From NCBI RefSeq assembly GCF_036370855.1, contig NC_088099.1:28673501-28737500 (forward strand): a stretch of 64,000 bases of DNA, in the 5' to 3' direction. This document shows, piece by piece, positions 30,686 through 44,322 of this stretch. The first letter of the stretch is position 1. Every line of letters starts with the position of its first letter. The stretch comes from Dromaius novaehollandiae. Lineage: Eukaryota > Chordata > Aves > Casuariiformes > Dromaiidae. Made by a program: the position numbers and the translations under genes. Under the pieces are notes generated by a model. It ran no database searches. It had not been told where the DNA came from and saw only the letters and a list, made by a program, of their open reading frames with translations.

Positions 30686-32389
30686 GGGAGACCTCAGGTT
30701 ATGAAGGAGAACTTCAGATTTGGACAACAGAAGCATCTCTGAGATCATCGGCTCCCACACATAGGTTTTGCCTGATGAAAACTGAAGTAACAGATTACAT
30801 AGATGTCAAATGTCATTCATGTCAGTGTTACGATTTCCTCAGATCCTCTTCCTGCACTGTAACTGGACTTATACTAGCCCAGGGTTTGGCCTATGGATAA
30901 TATATTTGTTTCATGGTTTGCTGTATGTTACATTAGGTTACATTGGATCACACACATGCAAGAATGCCAGGGAGAGAAACAGCAAGAGGTCAGACCTTGT
31001 CTGATCTTGTACAGCCCTTACACAATTCTTAAGGCAAACAATATATTCCTATGACACTAAAATGGGCTGCTGAGGATATTTTAAAGTATGGTGAACTGTC
31101 CTTATTCCTTTTTTTAAATTGTTATACATGGAAAAATCATTGCCAGTATTACTGGGAGGCTGAAAATCTACCTCGTTGTAAGTAAAGAACCAATATTTTG
31201 TTAGCTTCTCCCTTCTATGAAAACAATACCATTAAATCATGTTGTTTTATTAAAAAGACAGTATCCTCTGAGAACAAATGGCAACGTTGCTCACAGTCTG
31301 ACTGTGGGGAGATATAACTTTCTTATATGCAGCCTTTATAGACTTATTTTTCAGAAAAGAACTTAGCAAGGCCTCTAAATACATGGTTATTAGTTCACAC
31401 ACCCAAATTTTGAACCACACAGATGCACTTGCAGGTACAAATCAGATCTGGTACATAGCTACCTGCTGGAAGCTTCAAAACAAAGCTCATTCTCTTCTCC
31501 TTCTTTCCCCTCCATTACTTGGAGTGCATGGTGATTTGTCATACAGGATTGCTCTCCATCGCTGGGCTGCAGCTCACTGATTCTTTTCCATCTTAGTTGA
31601 AAGACATGTATTTTTCCAGACTGTGCATCACAAAATCACAACAGGGTGGTTAGCTCAGTTGTTTCCTGGAACATATGAAGTCCTCTCAGCTCATCACACC
31701 CAAAATTTCACTAAGGAAGAAAAGAATGCATTAGACAGGAATTGTGCTGTAAGAAAAAAGACTGAGAAAGATTTAACAGTTAAAACAATCCAAACCTTTA
31801 ATATTTTTAATCTGGCAACATTAGAGTTTATAATTTCAAAGGGATATGTAAAGTAAAACAAAGGTGCATCATGTTAGGATCTTTTGACATCTAGAGAAGC
31901 ATACACTGTGTCTGCACCCTCAGTTTAAATGGTGGAGGAATCTGTCATTGATTTTTCATGAAATCTTTTTTCCCACACATCTGCACTGCAGCTGCAATTG
32001 TAGCTAGGCCAAACATCAATTAACTGTATGGGGTAGAAGGCACAGAGGGAATATGGCTGGTAATAGAAGTCATTTAATGGTGAATCACTTACAGAAATGC
32101 CTCCACACACACCTCCAAGTGTTGTTCTGAAATACATATCCACGGAGGACATGGAAATGGAGAATCCTCAGAATGTGCTTGTGATAGAGCTATTTTAAGA
32201 TTTGGGCAGGGCTCACAAGACTGGTATAAGGTTTCTGATGTGGAATTTCTGGAACTAAATGCATCAAAGCAAGTTTTAAAAAACGTACTAATAAGCAGTT
32301 GTGTGTTAAATAACTAACAGGAAGCATGCAGCATCTGCTTTTTCATGAAATACACAAATTGCGTGGATGCCATTTATTCAAGTACTCTG

Positions 32390-32565
32390 CAGTGCTGTGA
32401 TAAATTTAATCGCCATTTAGATATCTGACAAGAAAAGAAAATTTTCATTCTCTTTTTCCTTAGAGATTTGATAATTTATTCTGCCAACACCCTGTTGAGG
32501 CACCTTTATCAATAAATGTGTGATTAATAATTCTTTTCTAAATAACTAACCTAAATGTCTAAAAA
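32390..32565. other. AT-rich candidate conserved non-coding patch
   Basis: Contains ATTTAGATATCTGACA, GATTTGATAATTTATTCTGC and TGTGATTAATAATTC, dense in homeodomain/GATA-like cores. No repeat or ORF explains it. The call rests on composition and motif density only. Confidence 0.25.
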
Positions 32566-35301
32566 AATCCCCTCTGTTACATAACTAGGGGTTGTGGAGC
32601 TGACAGAACAAAAAAAGACTCATCTCAGCCCTGGACATTCTCAATTATAGTTGTCAAAAATTATTAGTGTTAGCGCCTGGCAATTTTGCACCAAGTTCAC
32701 TCTAAAGACTTAAAAAATGTTAACTAGAGCCACCCTAGGAAAAAGGACACAATTATACCCACATAGTAGTGGGTATACATGAGTGGCCTCACATAAGTAT
32801 CCCTGGACTCTATTTCTATAGCTATGCCTGCTATGATATGGTGAACATTGAGATGGACCCCATCTATTTTCAGGCCCAGAGTTAAAACTTTGGACTGTCC
32901 TAATTTCTAACCTCACTTCAAGGACACAATTCAGGGCTCTTTACATAACAGTTTTGGCTGATTTGCAGCCAGCTCCCCTGATTTGATTAAAGTAAGAAGC
33001 AAAAGATAATAGACTACAAAGCCTGTACCAAGTGCAAAAGATCAGAGATGAAGGGAGGCAGGATCTGACAATAACAAAAAGCAAGATGCCCCCTTTACAG
33101 AGAACTGAATGAGATCACGGATTAAACTGATTATTGATTTGATTTCTAATGAGTCTGTCCTAGCTTCACTAGGCAGATCAAGGAAATTAAAATCCTGGGA
33201 AAAATAAATATTTCCATTCAACCTCTATTAACCTTTCTCCCCTTCCCACTCCCCAAAAATTCTTACCCCAGATCCAGATGATCGGTCCTGACTCAGTTAT
33301 ATGGATGTAGGTACCTAGGTGTTGCACCTATTTTCAGATGAGAACACGTGGTGTCTGGAGGACTTTTGGGTAGTCTGACAGCTGCCTTCAGCATGTTTCC
33401 TAGGAGGGTTAACGTTACGACTGGTCTAACAGACTGCCAGGGCTGTTGGCTGCTGTAACAGCTCCCACCATTATTCCTCATCTCCCTTGGCAAATACAAA
33501 GATGTGCTGATGGGGAATGAATATTTGTCCTACTTGCACAGGAGTCCTTGGACCAGGTGAGCCCTAACCAGGCTCAGAGTGGCTTTAAAGAATGTTTTTA
33601 CCAAGCACAATGTCCAACTGAGTCCCCAAAACCCCCTGATCCTACAAAATCTCTAAAATCTCTCACCTGAGAGAGAAATTCTGGTCGAGACTCAGGCAGA
33701 GCAGACTACACGCTTATCTCCCTTGCGTGTTGATCAGGGACCGCAGAGGCAGTCTGAGGCCGCTCCCCTGGTCCTGCTTCACGGGGTGACTGAGAGCTCA
33801 TGAGGGAGGACTGCCAGGGGAACACCTAGCAGGGGACCCCACTGACACCCCAACCTGTTCAGCACCTGGTACGAACTGAATATTAAAGACAAATTCAGGC
33901 TGCTGTACAGCTACTCATGAGTACAGCTGACAGAGCAACAGGCCTTTTGCAAAACAGTGATCCTGATTTTCCTCTTGGTCCCCAGTGCAAAAAGAAAAGA
34001 AGATTTCCGGACCACTTATAACTCATGCGATCACTCAGAGTGATGAGCTCTGAGAGAAGAGCAAGTAACTGGGTATTTTAGCAAGCAGACCATCAGTAAT
34101 TATAAGCAGTGGTTTTAAAGTGTAATCATTCAAGCACCTAACTAACTCTATTGAACTAGAGTAAAACCGGCTGGTCATCCTGGTGGGAAACAAGTGTGCC
34201 CTAGCCTCAAGCTGCAGGGGACAGTGGCCTGGTGACCTTTATTTCAGTTAATAGGACACACTGGGGATGCTGTGTTCATGTGGATCAAACCTGATCTCCT
34301 GGAATTATCCCTGATTACTGTGATAGCTCACTAGCAATTCTCCAATACAACCTGCTTTTGTCACAGAACCAGATGGGTTTTATACGATTTTTTCAATCAG
34401 GTACAGGCTTCCCAGCTCCAGAATGGCATTTTGGATTAAAATCAGCAGAACTGTGCCAGGTTGCCTGCGTGGGCCTCATGCAGAGCTGTGCGAGACACCA
34501 AGTACCATGCAGTACTAGGAGCCTGGCTTCTGTTTGAGGTGCATGGGGTCCAGCTGCCAGGCTGTTGGTTATTTGCCAGCACATCCAAATTTTTTCCATG
34601 GGGCAGGGAACTCTGTCCCTGCCCAGTCATAATGGCTGTTTATGAGCTCTCCTGGCTACCAGGCTCTGATCAGAGCTCATGGGAGGCTGGCAGAAGTAAT
34701 AGGGGGCCGGGTACCAAACATGTCCCGCTGGAGGGGGGATAAGCAGCACCAACCAGCCACCGCTCAGCCTCTGCTTACTGGGGTAACATGGGCAGAAGGG
34801 CCTGTTGTTTCCTGAACAGTTGAGGGGGCAAAGCTGGTGATCTAAAGTTTAAAGTCAGAAGGATGCTCCTCTGTGGGGCTTGCTGATGAGTAAAACAGTG
34901 GAAGCGCTTGTTCCAGAGCTCTGATCTCCATCGTTAGTTAAAAGCACAGAGCAAGCGCAGAAACAGGCTGGTTTCATCCCCAACATAAGCTTACCAAAGC
35001 CTGCGGAGTTACAACTGAGGCTAACTTTGCCCAAGAATCTTTGACGATATCCTTCACTTGTCGCTGTGCTTACGAGCTCATTCATTTTCCCCCTCATTCT
35101 CCAGCTGCAAAGAATGAGAATATAAAATTAAATCCTGCCAAGAAATAAAAATCCCCTGCGACACAAATTACAGCTACAACCCAATGGCAGGAGTGTGGAA
35201 ATAGCTTTTCTACATGTTATGGGAGGTTTGACAGGTAGGAAAACATTTCTGAGTTGAATATTCTGCTTCCAGTTTGGATTAATAGCTTGGCTCCAGCTTT
35301 A

Positions 35302-35304
<3 letters not shown>

Positions 35305-35332
<28 letters not shown>
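35305..35332 (+). repeat. A28 homopolymer
   Basis: Uninterrupted run of 28 A in intergenic DNA. No upstream retrocopy is recognised. Confidence 0.9.
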
Positions 35333-35336
<4 letters not shown>

Positions 35337-38300
35337 CCTTATAACAAGTAAAGTTTAAAATGCAACCAGGCAGAAATATCTACTGAGTGTCTTCTTAACA
35401 CTGAATTCTTTACTGTTGTAAAAAACACCTCTTTTAAGAGGGCTTCAGCTCTTCACAGCTCTTTTTTTTGGACTTTATAGAGATGCCTACCCTGAGAATA
35501 TGCAGAGAACTAAGTTTTCATGTTGCTTTTAATGTAACATTACAAGATACACGCGATAAAAAGAACAAGGTGAGCTGTTTCCAGCAAACAATTTATTTCT
35601 GTTTGTGAATTATCCATGAGGAGACCTAGATCCTTTTTTTTACCTAGTTGGTTGTTATTCAAAATTATTTGACAATTTATGCAAACATGTTTCAGTTTGC
35701 GAGCTACGCGTCTGGATGATGGTTTCCAGCACTTACAACGTGTTACTCGCACCATTTGACTGCCTGCTCATCCTGCAGCACTGTGTTGCTGCTCTGACTG
35801 TAACTCTCCAAACCATCAAGAACTCGAGCCATGGCTGTGCAATCAACACTGATCTGAATGCACAGTGCGCGAGCCTTCCCAGTGCCTTCTACCAACATGT
35901 TTGCCAGCAATTTTTTCCTTCTCTTTGAATTTGCAGAGAAAGAAAAAGGTTTTCACAGGTTTTATTTCAACACATTTCCACAGTTTTTGCAATATTCTCC
36001 AGCTCCAGAGAGGACCCTTAGCTTGTGATTAAGCCACTGTTTTGTCCTAACACTGAGGGAAGTTACCGAACATAAATTCAATATATCCTTTGTACTTTTC
36101 TTAAACAAATAAACAATATATATTTTCTTCAAAGGTAAAAGAACAGCTAATAAGACACACACAACTTCTGCCTTACCACCCCCCAAAAAATCCTAGCAAT
36201 ACAATGCCAAAGTGATCTTTAAATCCAAACACTGAGCTTTACGTGAAAATGTCAGCCTTTGAACACTAGAATAATACCACTGTTTTGACAGTTCCACACA
36301 GGAACCTCCAGGATTTTGAGGGATTTTTTTGTTTTGTTTTGCCACCGGATAGATCTGAATGTTCCACCTAGAATCTGGTTGTTAAATATTAGGTCTTTGA
36401 TCTCTTACAGCAAAATCACTGAGTAATATTTAGGTCTAGACATCACCTGTGTTTGGACAAATTTTATCTACATTCTAGCAATATAGGTTGAAAACACAGT
36501 ACCTGTTCCACAATGTTTTACAATGCCTATAAACAAAATGCTCACAAATCCTTTGGCAGATGCCCTTTGCTATTTATTGTGTGGTCTCTTGAGACAGTAG
36601 AGAAGAAAGTTTCTGAATACCTCCTTTTTGGGCATATTTCCAGGTATATAAAATCAGAACAGAGAATTAATCCACCAGAGCTCTTGCAGCAGATGGTTAC
36701 TTATTTCCTCTTTCAAAACTTTTGAGTGCATTTGCAAAAGAACAAGTGGAAACTACAAAATCCCACGTCTGCCATTACCTAAGAGTGATGTGGCAGGATC
36801 ACCAACTGACAGAACAACTTTGGAATTCTTCAGCTATAAAAATTTCCTATTTTGCTTTCAAAATGGAATTAGTTTGGGCAACTCCCCAGACTAAGCATAA
36901 CTTCCCTGGCAACACACTGATCCTAAATATATTTATGTTAGCGACAGGTGTTTTGGCTCTGCCTAGTATACCGGCGTGCTGATAATAGTCATTGCAGGGG
37001 CCGTTCACTCTGTTTCCCTTATGGTTTACAAGGACGAGCAATACGGCCTTGTATATCCAGGCTGCTACATACAAACCAACATATTTTCCTTTCTCTCTTG
37101 AGCCATTTTCTCTTTCTGAACTGCTGAAAGCCTGGGCTACAGGTTTCCTATGGCTGTCGGTCAGTCTTTCCTACTGACCGAAAAGAGAAAGGCACTGACA
37201 AATACAGATGGGAGATAGACAGGGAAACATGCTGTTCCTCTGAAAGACCATCTCACATGGCAGGAGCGTCTCTAGCTCCTCTCCTTGGAAGCAGTGCCTG
37301 AAACTGATGACTCTAGCATTACAGTAATCTGAAAAACGCTGGGGAGTGAGGACCGAGAGGGACAATGAAGCATGCCCAAGAGATGCTCATTGTTGCTCAC
37401 AGTGCTCTAGAGCTGTTCCTCCTTGCTTTACCAGCAGTTAGAGAGGATGGGGAAGCTGCCATCAAATGTAGGAATGTCCATGGTACCGAGATCAAACCTT
37501 AATCTTAATGCAGAGGCTTGGGGTAATGCACCAGTTCCAGTCCCACCTAGTCAAGCTTGGCTTTGCACCACAATGGGCCAATGACATACACCCAGAACTA
37601 AACACAGTGGAGTAAAAGTAATTTTGGAAGGATGTCAGCATGTTTTGTTCAGCTGGGGGAACACGTACCATTTTGCAAGGCAGAAGGGAGAATGCACATG
37701 CCATTTGACTGCACATCGTGAAGTCACAGGTATTTGATTCTCCATTTGGCTCTGATTATTGGGAATTACTGTCAGCCTAGACTACCAGATTATTTGGTTT
37801 GATGTGAAGAACAAGGAACAACAGAAAAAGAACATGGAAAAGCCATGTGATGAGGGCTGAGTCTGGAAGAAGTGCATTTACCAATGATAATGGGTAGTGC
37901 ATACTGCTCTCATTGGTTACTTGGGGCTTCTGAAAGATAAAACTTGGGGACCACCACTGGAAGGCTCAATTTTTCAAAGGGTGTCCCTTCTGGTCCTGTG
38001 AACTACACTCTCCCAAGTGTTTTTCCAAGATAATCACCTTTTTTGCTGCTATTTCCTCAGTCCCCTCGACCCTTCCCAATTAGGAGTTGGGCTGCTTGCT
38101 GCCTCTCCCTGGCCTGACAGCTCCAGTGAGCCAGCTGATGAGTGCTGGCAAAAGCCAGAACATGAATCTGAAACCTAGAAAGAAATGGGAAAGACACAGC
38201 ATTAATTACTGTGGCTCGGGACCAGCTGGAACTGTCACATCGATCTTATCAGCAGAGTTAACCAAGCAGAAAACCACTCATGGTTCAGGGATTAGGGAGC

Positions 38301-38832
38301 CTGGGGAATCAGCAAGAGAAAGCATCCCACTTCAGGAACACCTGATGAGACCCATCTCTAAGTGACTGCCCACCTGCCCCTTCCCAGGCTCAGGTCTTCC
38401 AAATGACAACAGTGTCTCCACAGTCTGCATCCTGAATAACATAAAACACCAGCAAGGGCACCAAAATTGTTGTTTTCCTTTGAAGCCCTAGTGTTAAAAG
38501 TGGCCTCCCAAACTGGCAGCGTAAGCTGCCTTCTTAGCTAAATTGGACAATTAATTATCCTGAACTGCACCTCTAGGAAAATTATGGTCAGCTCTCTCTT
38601 GGCACTGCCTATTTTTGACTAACTAAATCAAACCCATTGAAGCAAACCAAAGCTATGCAAAGCCCAGTCTTTTGGCACGCTCCGAGACCGCAGCTGAGCT
38701 GTACACCCCTGATCAATGACCAAGGAATTACCAGGGCATCACCACGATGCTGGGTGCAGCCTTCAGGTCAGCTCTCAATTCCAAGGAGAACTAAGTGGGG
38801 CCGAGCACAGCCCCTGTTATTCTACGTCTTCT

Positions 38833-38900
38833 TTTAATAGAATAAAAAATTAATAGAATTTTAATAGAAAATTTGATAGAATAAAAGATTAAGAGAATCT
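38833..38900 (+). repeat. Degenerate AT-rich tandem repeat
   Basis: Five to six imperfect copies of an A(A)TAGAAT(A/T) unit spaced roughly 10-14 bases apart (TTAATAGAATAAAAAATTAA, then TTAATAGAA, TTGATAGAATAAAAG, TTAAGAGAAT). The flanks are not repetitive. Confidence 0.6.
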
Positions 38901-41900
38901 CAGATGCTCTCATTCCCCTTGTGCCTTGGCAGAGCACCTGGAGTTTTCAAGCTTTCCTTCCTAACCTCAACAGCTTAAAAACAAGTTTGGAAGCAGGGAT
39001 GATGGACAAAAACTTGAGATTCGTATATGGTTTCTTGCTTGCAATAGCAAAGACATTAAGGAAAAGACAATAGACCAAAGCCCAAAATATCTGGAGCTGT
39101 TGGCAGCTGGAGAGCTAGACTGCACACTGGCACTGGAGAGCAGAAGCACATCCGGTGCTTTTAGCACTTCTGCTAAAATTACCACTATGAAGATAGTTGC
39201 AATTTAAAATCTTTAAACTGAAATGGACAAAAGTTATCAAAATAAATGGCACTGTCCATGCATCTTACTGCTACTGCTTCATGTTTTCTGCATTGTGTCA
39301 ATTTAATGTTAACTTGCATCTACAGTTAGTTTGCATTTTCATGGTGTTTTTTTGTGAAATCAAAAAAAATCATTTTTTGCCAGCGCAAAAAAAAAATATC
39401 TGTTTTGATTCTATGGTAAGGGCTGGATCCCCCAGTAAATGAGTTAAAAGGAATCCATTTATCTGTTATAGGCAGTTTCAAATTTCTCTCTGCTGTAAAC
39501 TTTTTAAAACATAACTATGCTCGCAGAGCACCTGAAGTTCCCAGAACCCTGCTATTTCACAGTCCCCACCAATCTGGCTGTGCCTGTATGCGGGATTTAT
39601 ACTTCATGGCATTCCACTTTGGTCTTTATATGGTAAGTGATGATATTCAAGGCCCTGAATTTGTTTATTCCTCTGCAACCTGCATGATCATTTCCATGAA
39701 TGTAAAGTGTGTGAAAAAAGCTATCAGAAAGCATCAGAACAGGAGAAAAAAAAAAAGTGCTGCAGTTGGATACACTAAATACACTCGTTTGTATTTAGGA
39801 ACATTAGCCTGCTCCTGAAACTGCTGATCATGTGATATTGGTTGATTTTCATAAAGATTAGCAAGACTATACAGAATTGGTGTAAGGGGTTCTTTTTATT
39901 TCCACCAAGCGGAGAGCATTTCCAGGTAGATTGCTTATCTGGCCCAGAACAGCAAAACCCAAGGGGCATTACTGCTCTGTATGTGTAATTTTCCTTTTTC
40001 CCTGAAATGATACTGCTTTAAAAGGCACCTGAGAAAGCATGGTCAAAATCCTTGCCTAGAATTTCATGGCTTGCTTGTGTGCAGTGCTTACCTAAGCAGC
40101 CTTCCTCTAAGTTAATGATGAGGAAGAATCAAACTGACAATGAATATTCTGTAGTTTTGCTTTCTATGAGGTAACTAGGATTTACCAGGGACATCAGGTG
40201 CATCCACAAAGGATGAAGCTTCATGGGGCCACTCGCACTCTGGGTGCGATGTACAAGCAGCCCCTCTTCCATGTGGATGATAAAAATCACCTAGTGTTTT
40301 TTGAAAATGTTACAAATCACTCAGCTTCAAGCCACATCGCGGCTAACAGTAAATTCCAGTCATTCAGCAGAAGCAAAGATAGACCAGTGATGTCTGTCTT
40401 GGAAAAAACACATGAGTATTGGGGTCCACGTATAGCCTGGTATATAGCTGCCACCCTGATCTGAGCTACTACTATAGTAATTGGTTAGAGGTCATCCTAA
40501 CCTGGGCCTTAAGAAATCCTGTCTTTCCAAACAGGAACATACCTACAGTAGCTCCTTACTCCAGAAGGTGATGGCACATACGAGGGGAACACATGGTATA
40601 GGAAATAAAGCCCACTTACTTTCTATCTACATTGGCTCACTCTGCAGTGCACTTTTGGGGAGAAAAGGCTGCCCTGAGATATCCACTAAAAATTCGGTGA
40701 TGCAAGCAGGGACTTTCATGCTAGCCCCACAATTGTCCCAGCCTTTTCTCTAGTCTGAGAAAAAGAAAATGTTCTAAATAAAATACTATTTAATCAGAAA
40801 CCACCCTCCAATCCCTAAGGAATCATTGAAAATGTTTGTTTCAAAACTAGTTTTTAGTGGAAAACTAGGACTTAAAGTAAATTTAAAATTTTCAATTAAA
40901 AAGGTCTTTTTTTGTGCAGAGAAGGAGGAAAAGTTGTCAAAGAAGCACAGTATTTCTCATAGAAGCAGTTTGGATATGCTAGTGTGGTGTCCCCTCAGAT
41001 CTGCAGTACAGATGTCTCATCCCCATTCTCAAGGAGGCAACGTCTTCCATGAGGCATCACTAACAAGAGGACTTCCATGTTGATTTACTTCCTTGACAAA
41101 TTCAGCAACTATCAGGTGGGAAAAGAACCAGAACACAAAGCACCTGAAGCCATTGCTCCCAGAAAACACTTTCAGACTGAATCCTTTTTTGCCTCCCAAG
41201 TAAAATACATTTTAAACTGCCCTTCAGAAGCACCATCATGTTCCTGGGGGAGAGAAGTGAAGGAAGAAGGAAGGAAGGAAAAAGATTTTTCAGCTAACTC
41301 TTATCCTCTTTGAAATGTGAACGTATTCATGTGTGGAGAAAAGTACTACTCCCTGTCAGAATGAAAGAGATGAAAAAAGATATTTATGAAATATGAATGC
41401 ACACGGTATTCTAGCCTCCCCATTCCATGAAGATTATTTGCTCTTGCAGCCCTAGGGCAGAGGAAGCACTCAGTCTCACTGCACTGATCTTCCATTAGGA
41501 TACACAAAAGATGCTGCCAGGGGCTCCTTGCTTACAGTTGGAAACTGCAGGTATTTTTCCACGGAGATCTTGCCCCTGCTCCACCCTACCCAAAGTCCAA
41601 CTCAAGTTTTCCATCTTCTAATGACAAGAAGATGGAGTCTTGAAAGAAGGGAATAAAAACAGAAAGTAATGTGGATGGTGATATAAATCCTTGAAAACAG
41701 AGAGAAGGCAGGATTAGGAAGGTGAAAAGAAACAGCAAATCTCAGACTCCTCAGAGTTTCAGGTGTAGCTCTTTACCAGCTATAACTGCTGGCTTGGACT
41801 CACGGTGCTCCACTGGTCTCTCATCTGAAAAATAGGAGACACTCCAGTAATATATCCCAGATGGCAATCCTCCACATGCCACCTTCCCTCTCCTCTCCTC

Positions 41901-42568
41901 TCCTTCAATGAGAATCCCATAAAAAATGACACATTTCATTAAAGCTTTGGCTGGATAGCTGCCAATCCCCCTACCCTGCTAGCCACTTTGAACAGCAGTC
42001 TGATTCTCTGTTTTCTCATCCAGATTTGTCACATATTGTCACTAACAAGACATGCAATGCACTAGGACATCATGTAAAGTGCTTGCAGAGCAATTGCAGG
42101 AAGCCTTTTTCTTTGAGCCATAAATCAGGGCAGGGTGTAGCAGAGATGCATGGCTGGGTAAAGAAATCTAGTATTAAAGCTTTCTAAACAAGGAGAAGAG
42201 GCACCACCAACCAGAACGTGGGGGCGATGGTATCAGAGGCATTGGCCAAGCCCATCTACATAGCGCGCTCGCCCTCTCCTTCCCCATTCACCTGCAGTAG
42301 TGTGAGAAGGAGAACTGCCCTTTCCCACCTCACAGGGACTTGCTGGGGCCAGGCAGTGGTAGCTATGGCAGAAAAAGTAAAATACAGAGGGATGCCTCCA
42401 GCAGCGTGGGGCACAGCTGTGTCTGCATGGAAGAGGGCTGCACAGCCAAAGGCTCTTTGCTGTGCTGGGCCGCTTGCAGCACATGCGCCAAAGTTGCTTC
42501 TCTGGATGGTGAGAACAAGGCAGATGCTGCTGTGTGTCTGGCGCTGGCAGAGAGCCAAGAATCAAACA

Positions 42569-42579
42569 CCCCCCCCCCC
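42569..42579 (+). repeat. C-run
   Basis: A short run of about 11 C. No other significance seen. Confidence 0.7.
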
Positions 42580-43562
42580 AGACGAAACTCTGCACTTACT
42601 CTAGACCTGACTCTGCTACCTTATTTCCACTGAGAAGGAATTTACTCCCACCAAGAAGTCCATGGGGAAACTCCTGGCATAAAAAGCCACTGAATACAAG
42701 CAAACCTAGCCACCTGAGCATGAAGGGTTGGGAAAAGTCAAAATTCAAAACAGCATCAGCTCTGATCTTTGCTCCATTTTTGCAATATTTATGAAAACAT
42801 CCTTAGTCAAGACATCTGTCAGGAATTGAGCTGCAGCTGTCACCTCAGTACCTGTTCATGAAAGGCAACAAGAAACTGGGCAGTTTTTGCAGGACAGATT
42901 TCAGAAGCAATAGGAACTGGCTCATCTTGGAAATGTCACAGATAGAAATGTCCACAGGAAAATATTTCTGTGCCAGACTTCAGCAGAGTCTCACAAAAGA
43001 GGCAGTGGGAAATTGATATTATTTCAGGAGATGGTATTCATGGAAACCTCAGTAAAAACCTCTGGCTCATCTTGAGGCAGCAAGCAGGTGTTTAGAGGCC
43101 AAGGAAGGTCCAAAGTGTGCAGATTGTTTCATCTCTGTCCACCTTACCCCCATAGTGAATGAGCTGAAATAGGTGACAACTATTACTAGCTACCAGAATA
43201 GTATCAAATTAAGAAAGAATGAAACAACACGGAGTCTCAAGTATAGAAAAGAGATACGATAAACTCTGTGGGTTCATCTGTAGATACTAAAATATGTACA
43301 TATAGGAATGGATAAACCAGAAGGTAAATCAGGTAATTCAAGTTAGCCATTCAAATAAACACAAAGAACAAAGGGAAATTCAATTAAATTTTAAAGGCAA
43401 CACATTTTCAAATGGCAGGACTAAGCAACATTCAAGGATGTTGATCATTGCCAAGTTATTCAGAGAAAACAGGAGGCTATTCAGTTTATTTGTTTGAATG
43501 TGCCAGCAATTAATTTAGTAATAAGCATGTTCTGAAGGGACAATTTGAGAGGGTAAAAACAA

Positions 43563-43649
43563 GGGCCAGGCTCTCAGTCAGTATAAATTTACATTGGCTT
43601 GTTGAGTCACATTCAAATTTACACCAGTGGAGGATTTCACTCAGATCCC
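43563..43649. mobile_element. Ancient palindromic (MITE-like) element
   Basis: The left arm is GGGCCAGGCTCTCAG ... TATAAATTTACATTGG. The right arm is AAATTTACACCAGTGGAGGA ... TCAGATCCC. The right arm reversed resembles the left arm (gggatctgag ... ccactggtgtaaattt), giving an 87-base imperfect palindrome. It matches the 'ggccagattctcagctggtgtaaat' palindromic repeat type that I recall as common in sauropsids. Confidence 0.6.
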
Positions 43650-44295
43650 ATTAGAGGATACATTCTGGAGGAGGTGACTTATCTTACATAAAGATTGTTG
43701 TGTGCTTCACACACATGCAGATGGTGATGCTTTTCATACCACCCACAGCACAGATGGACTGTCAGTCATTACATTGAAAGTAATTCCAAGAGTGTTCCTA
43801 CCCCAAATCCACCAGGAAAAAATTAAGTGTTCTTTTATCTGCTAAACCTACCATGCTTTACAATGCACAGACACCAGAAGCAAAAACATTGTAGAATTAA
43901 GTCTGCTATTTATATAACTCAGCAGATGAGATATAGCAATAAAGTAAAAATACTGAAGTCACCCCTTGTTTAATATAAATCAAATAATGTTTTGCTTATA
44001 GAATCCCTTTCATCCAGGGATCCCTGAGAGCAATAATCTCTTTACTTCAGAGATGGCCAAAATACTGTCCTAAAGAAGTTAAAGCCTCAGATTACAGCGC
44101 TTGCCAGCCCATGCCATCTATGCAAAATAGCATGCAGGGTTAGATGCCTAGGTTTAAAATAAATCATTCGCTTAATATCTTTATCTAATTTTGGTTCTGT
44201 GAAGCACCAGTATCTCAGGACAAGCCAACTACATGGCCTAGAGTTATGTGTGTGCAGAGCCTTAGATAAGGAGTAAAAGGAGACCTGATTTAGAA

Positions 44296-44322
44296 GGGGG
44301 CGGCGGGGGGGGGGGGGGGGGG
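44296..44322 (+). repeat. G-rich run including G18
   Basis: GGGGGCGGC followed by 18 uninterrupted G. It has G-quadruplex potential, and such runs are also common assembly trouble spots. Confidence 0.9.

Noticed and set aside
41815-41865. MIR tail-like TCTCATCTGAAAAATAGGAG.
   Set aside because: Only about 20 bases resemble the 'cctcatctgtaaaatgggg' block. The flanks do not continue the alignment.
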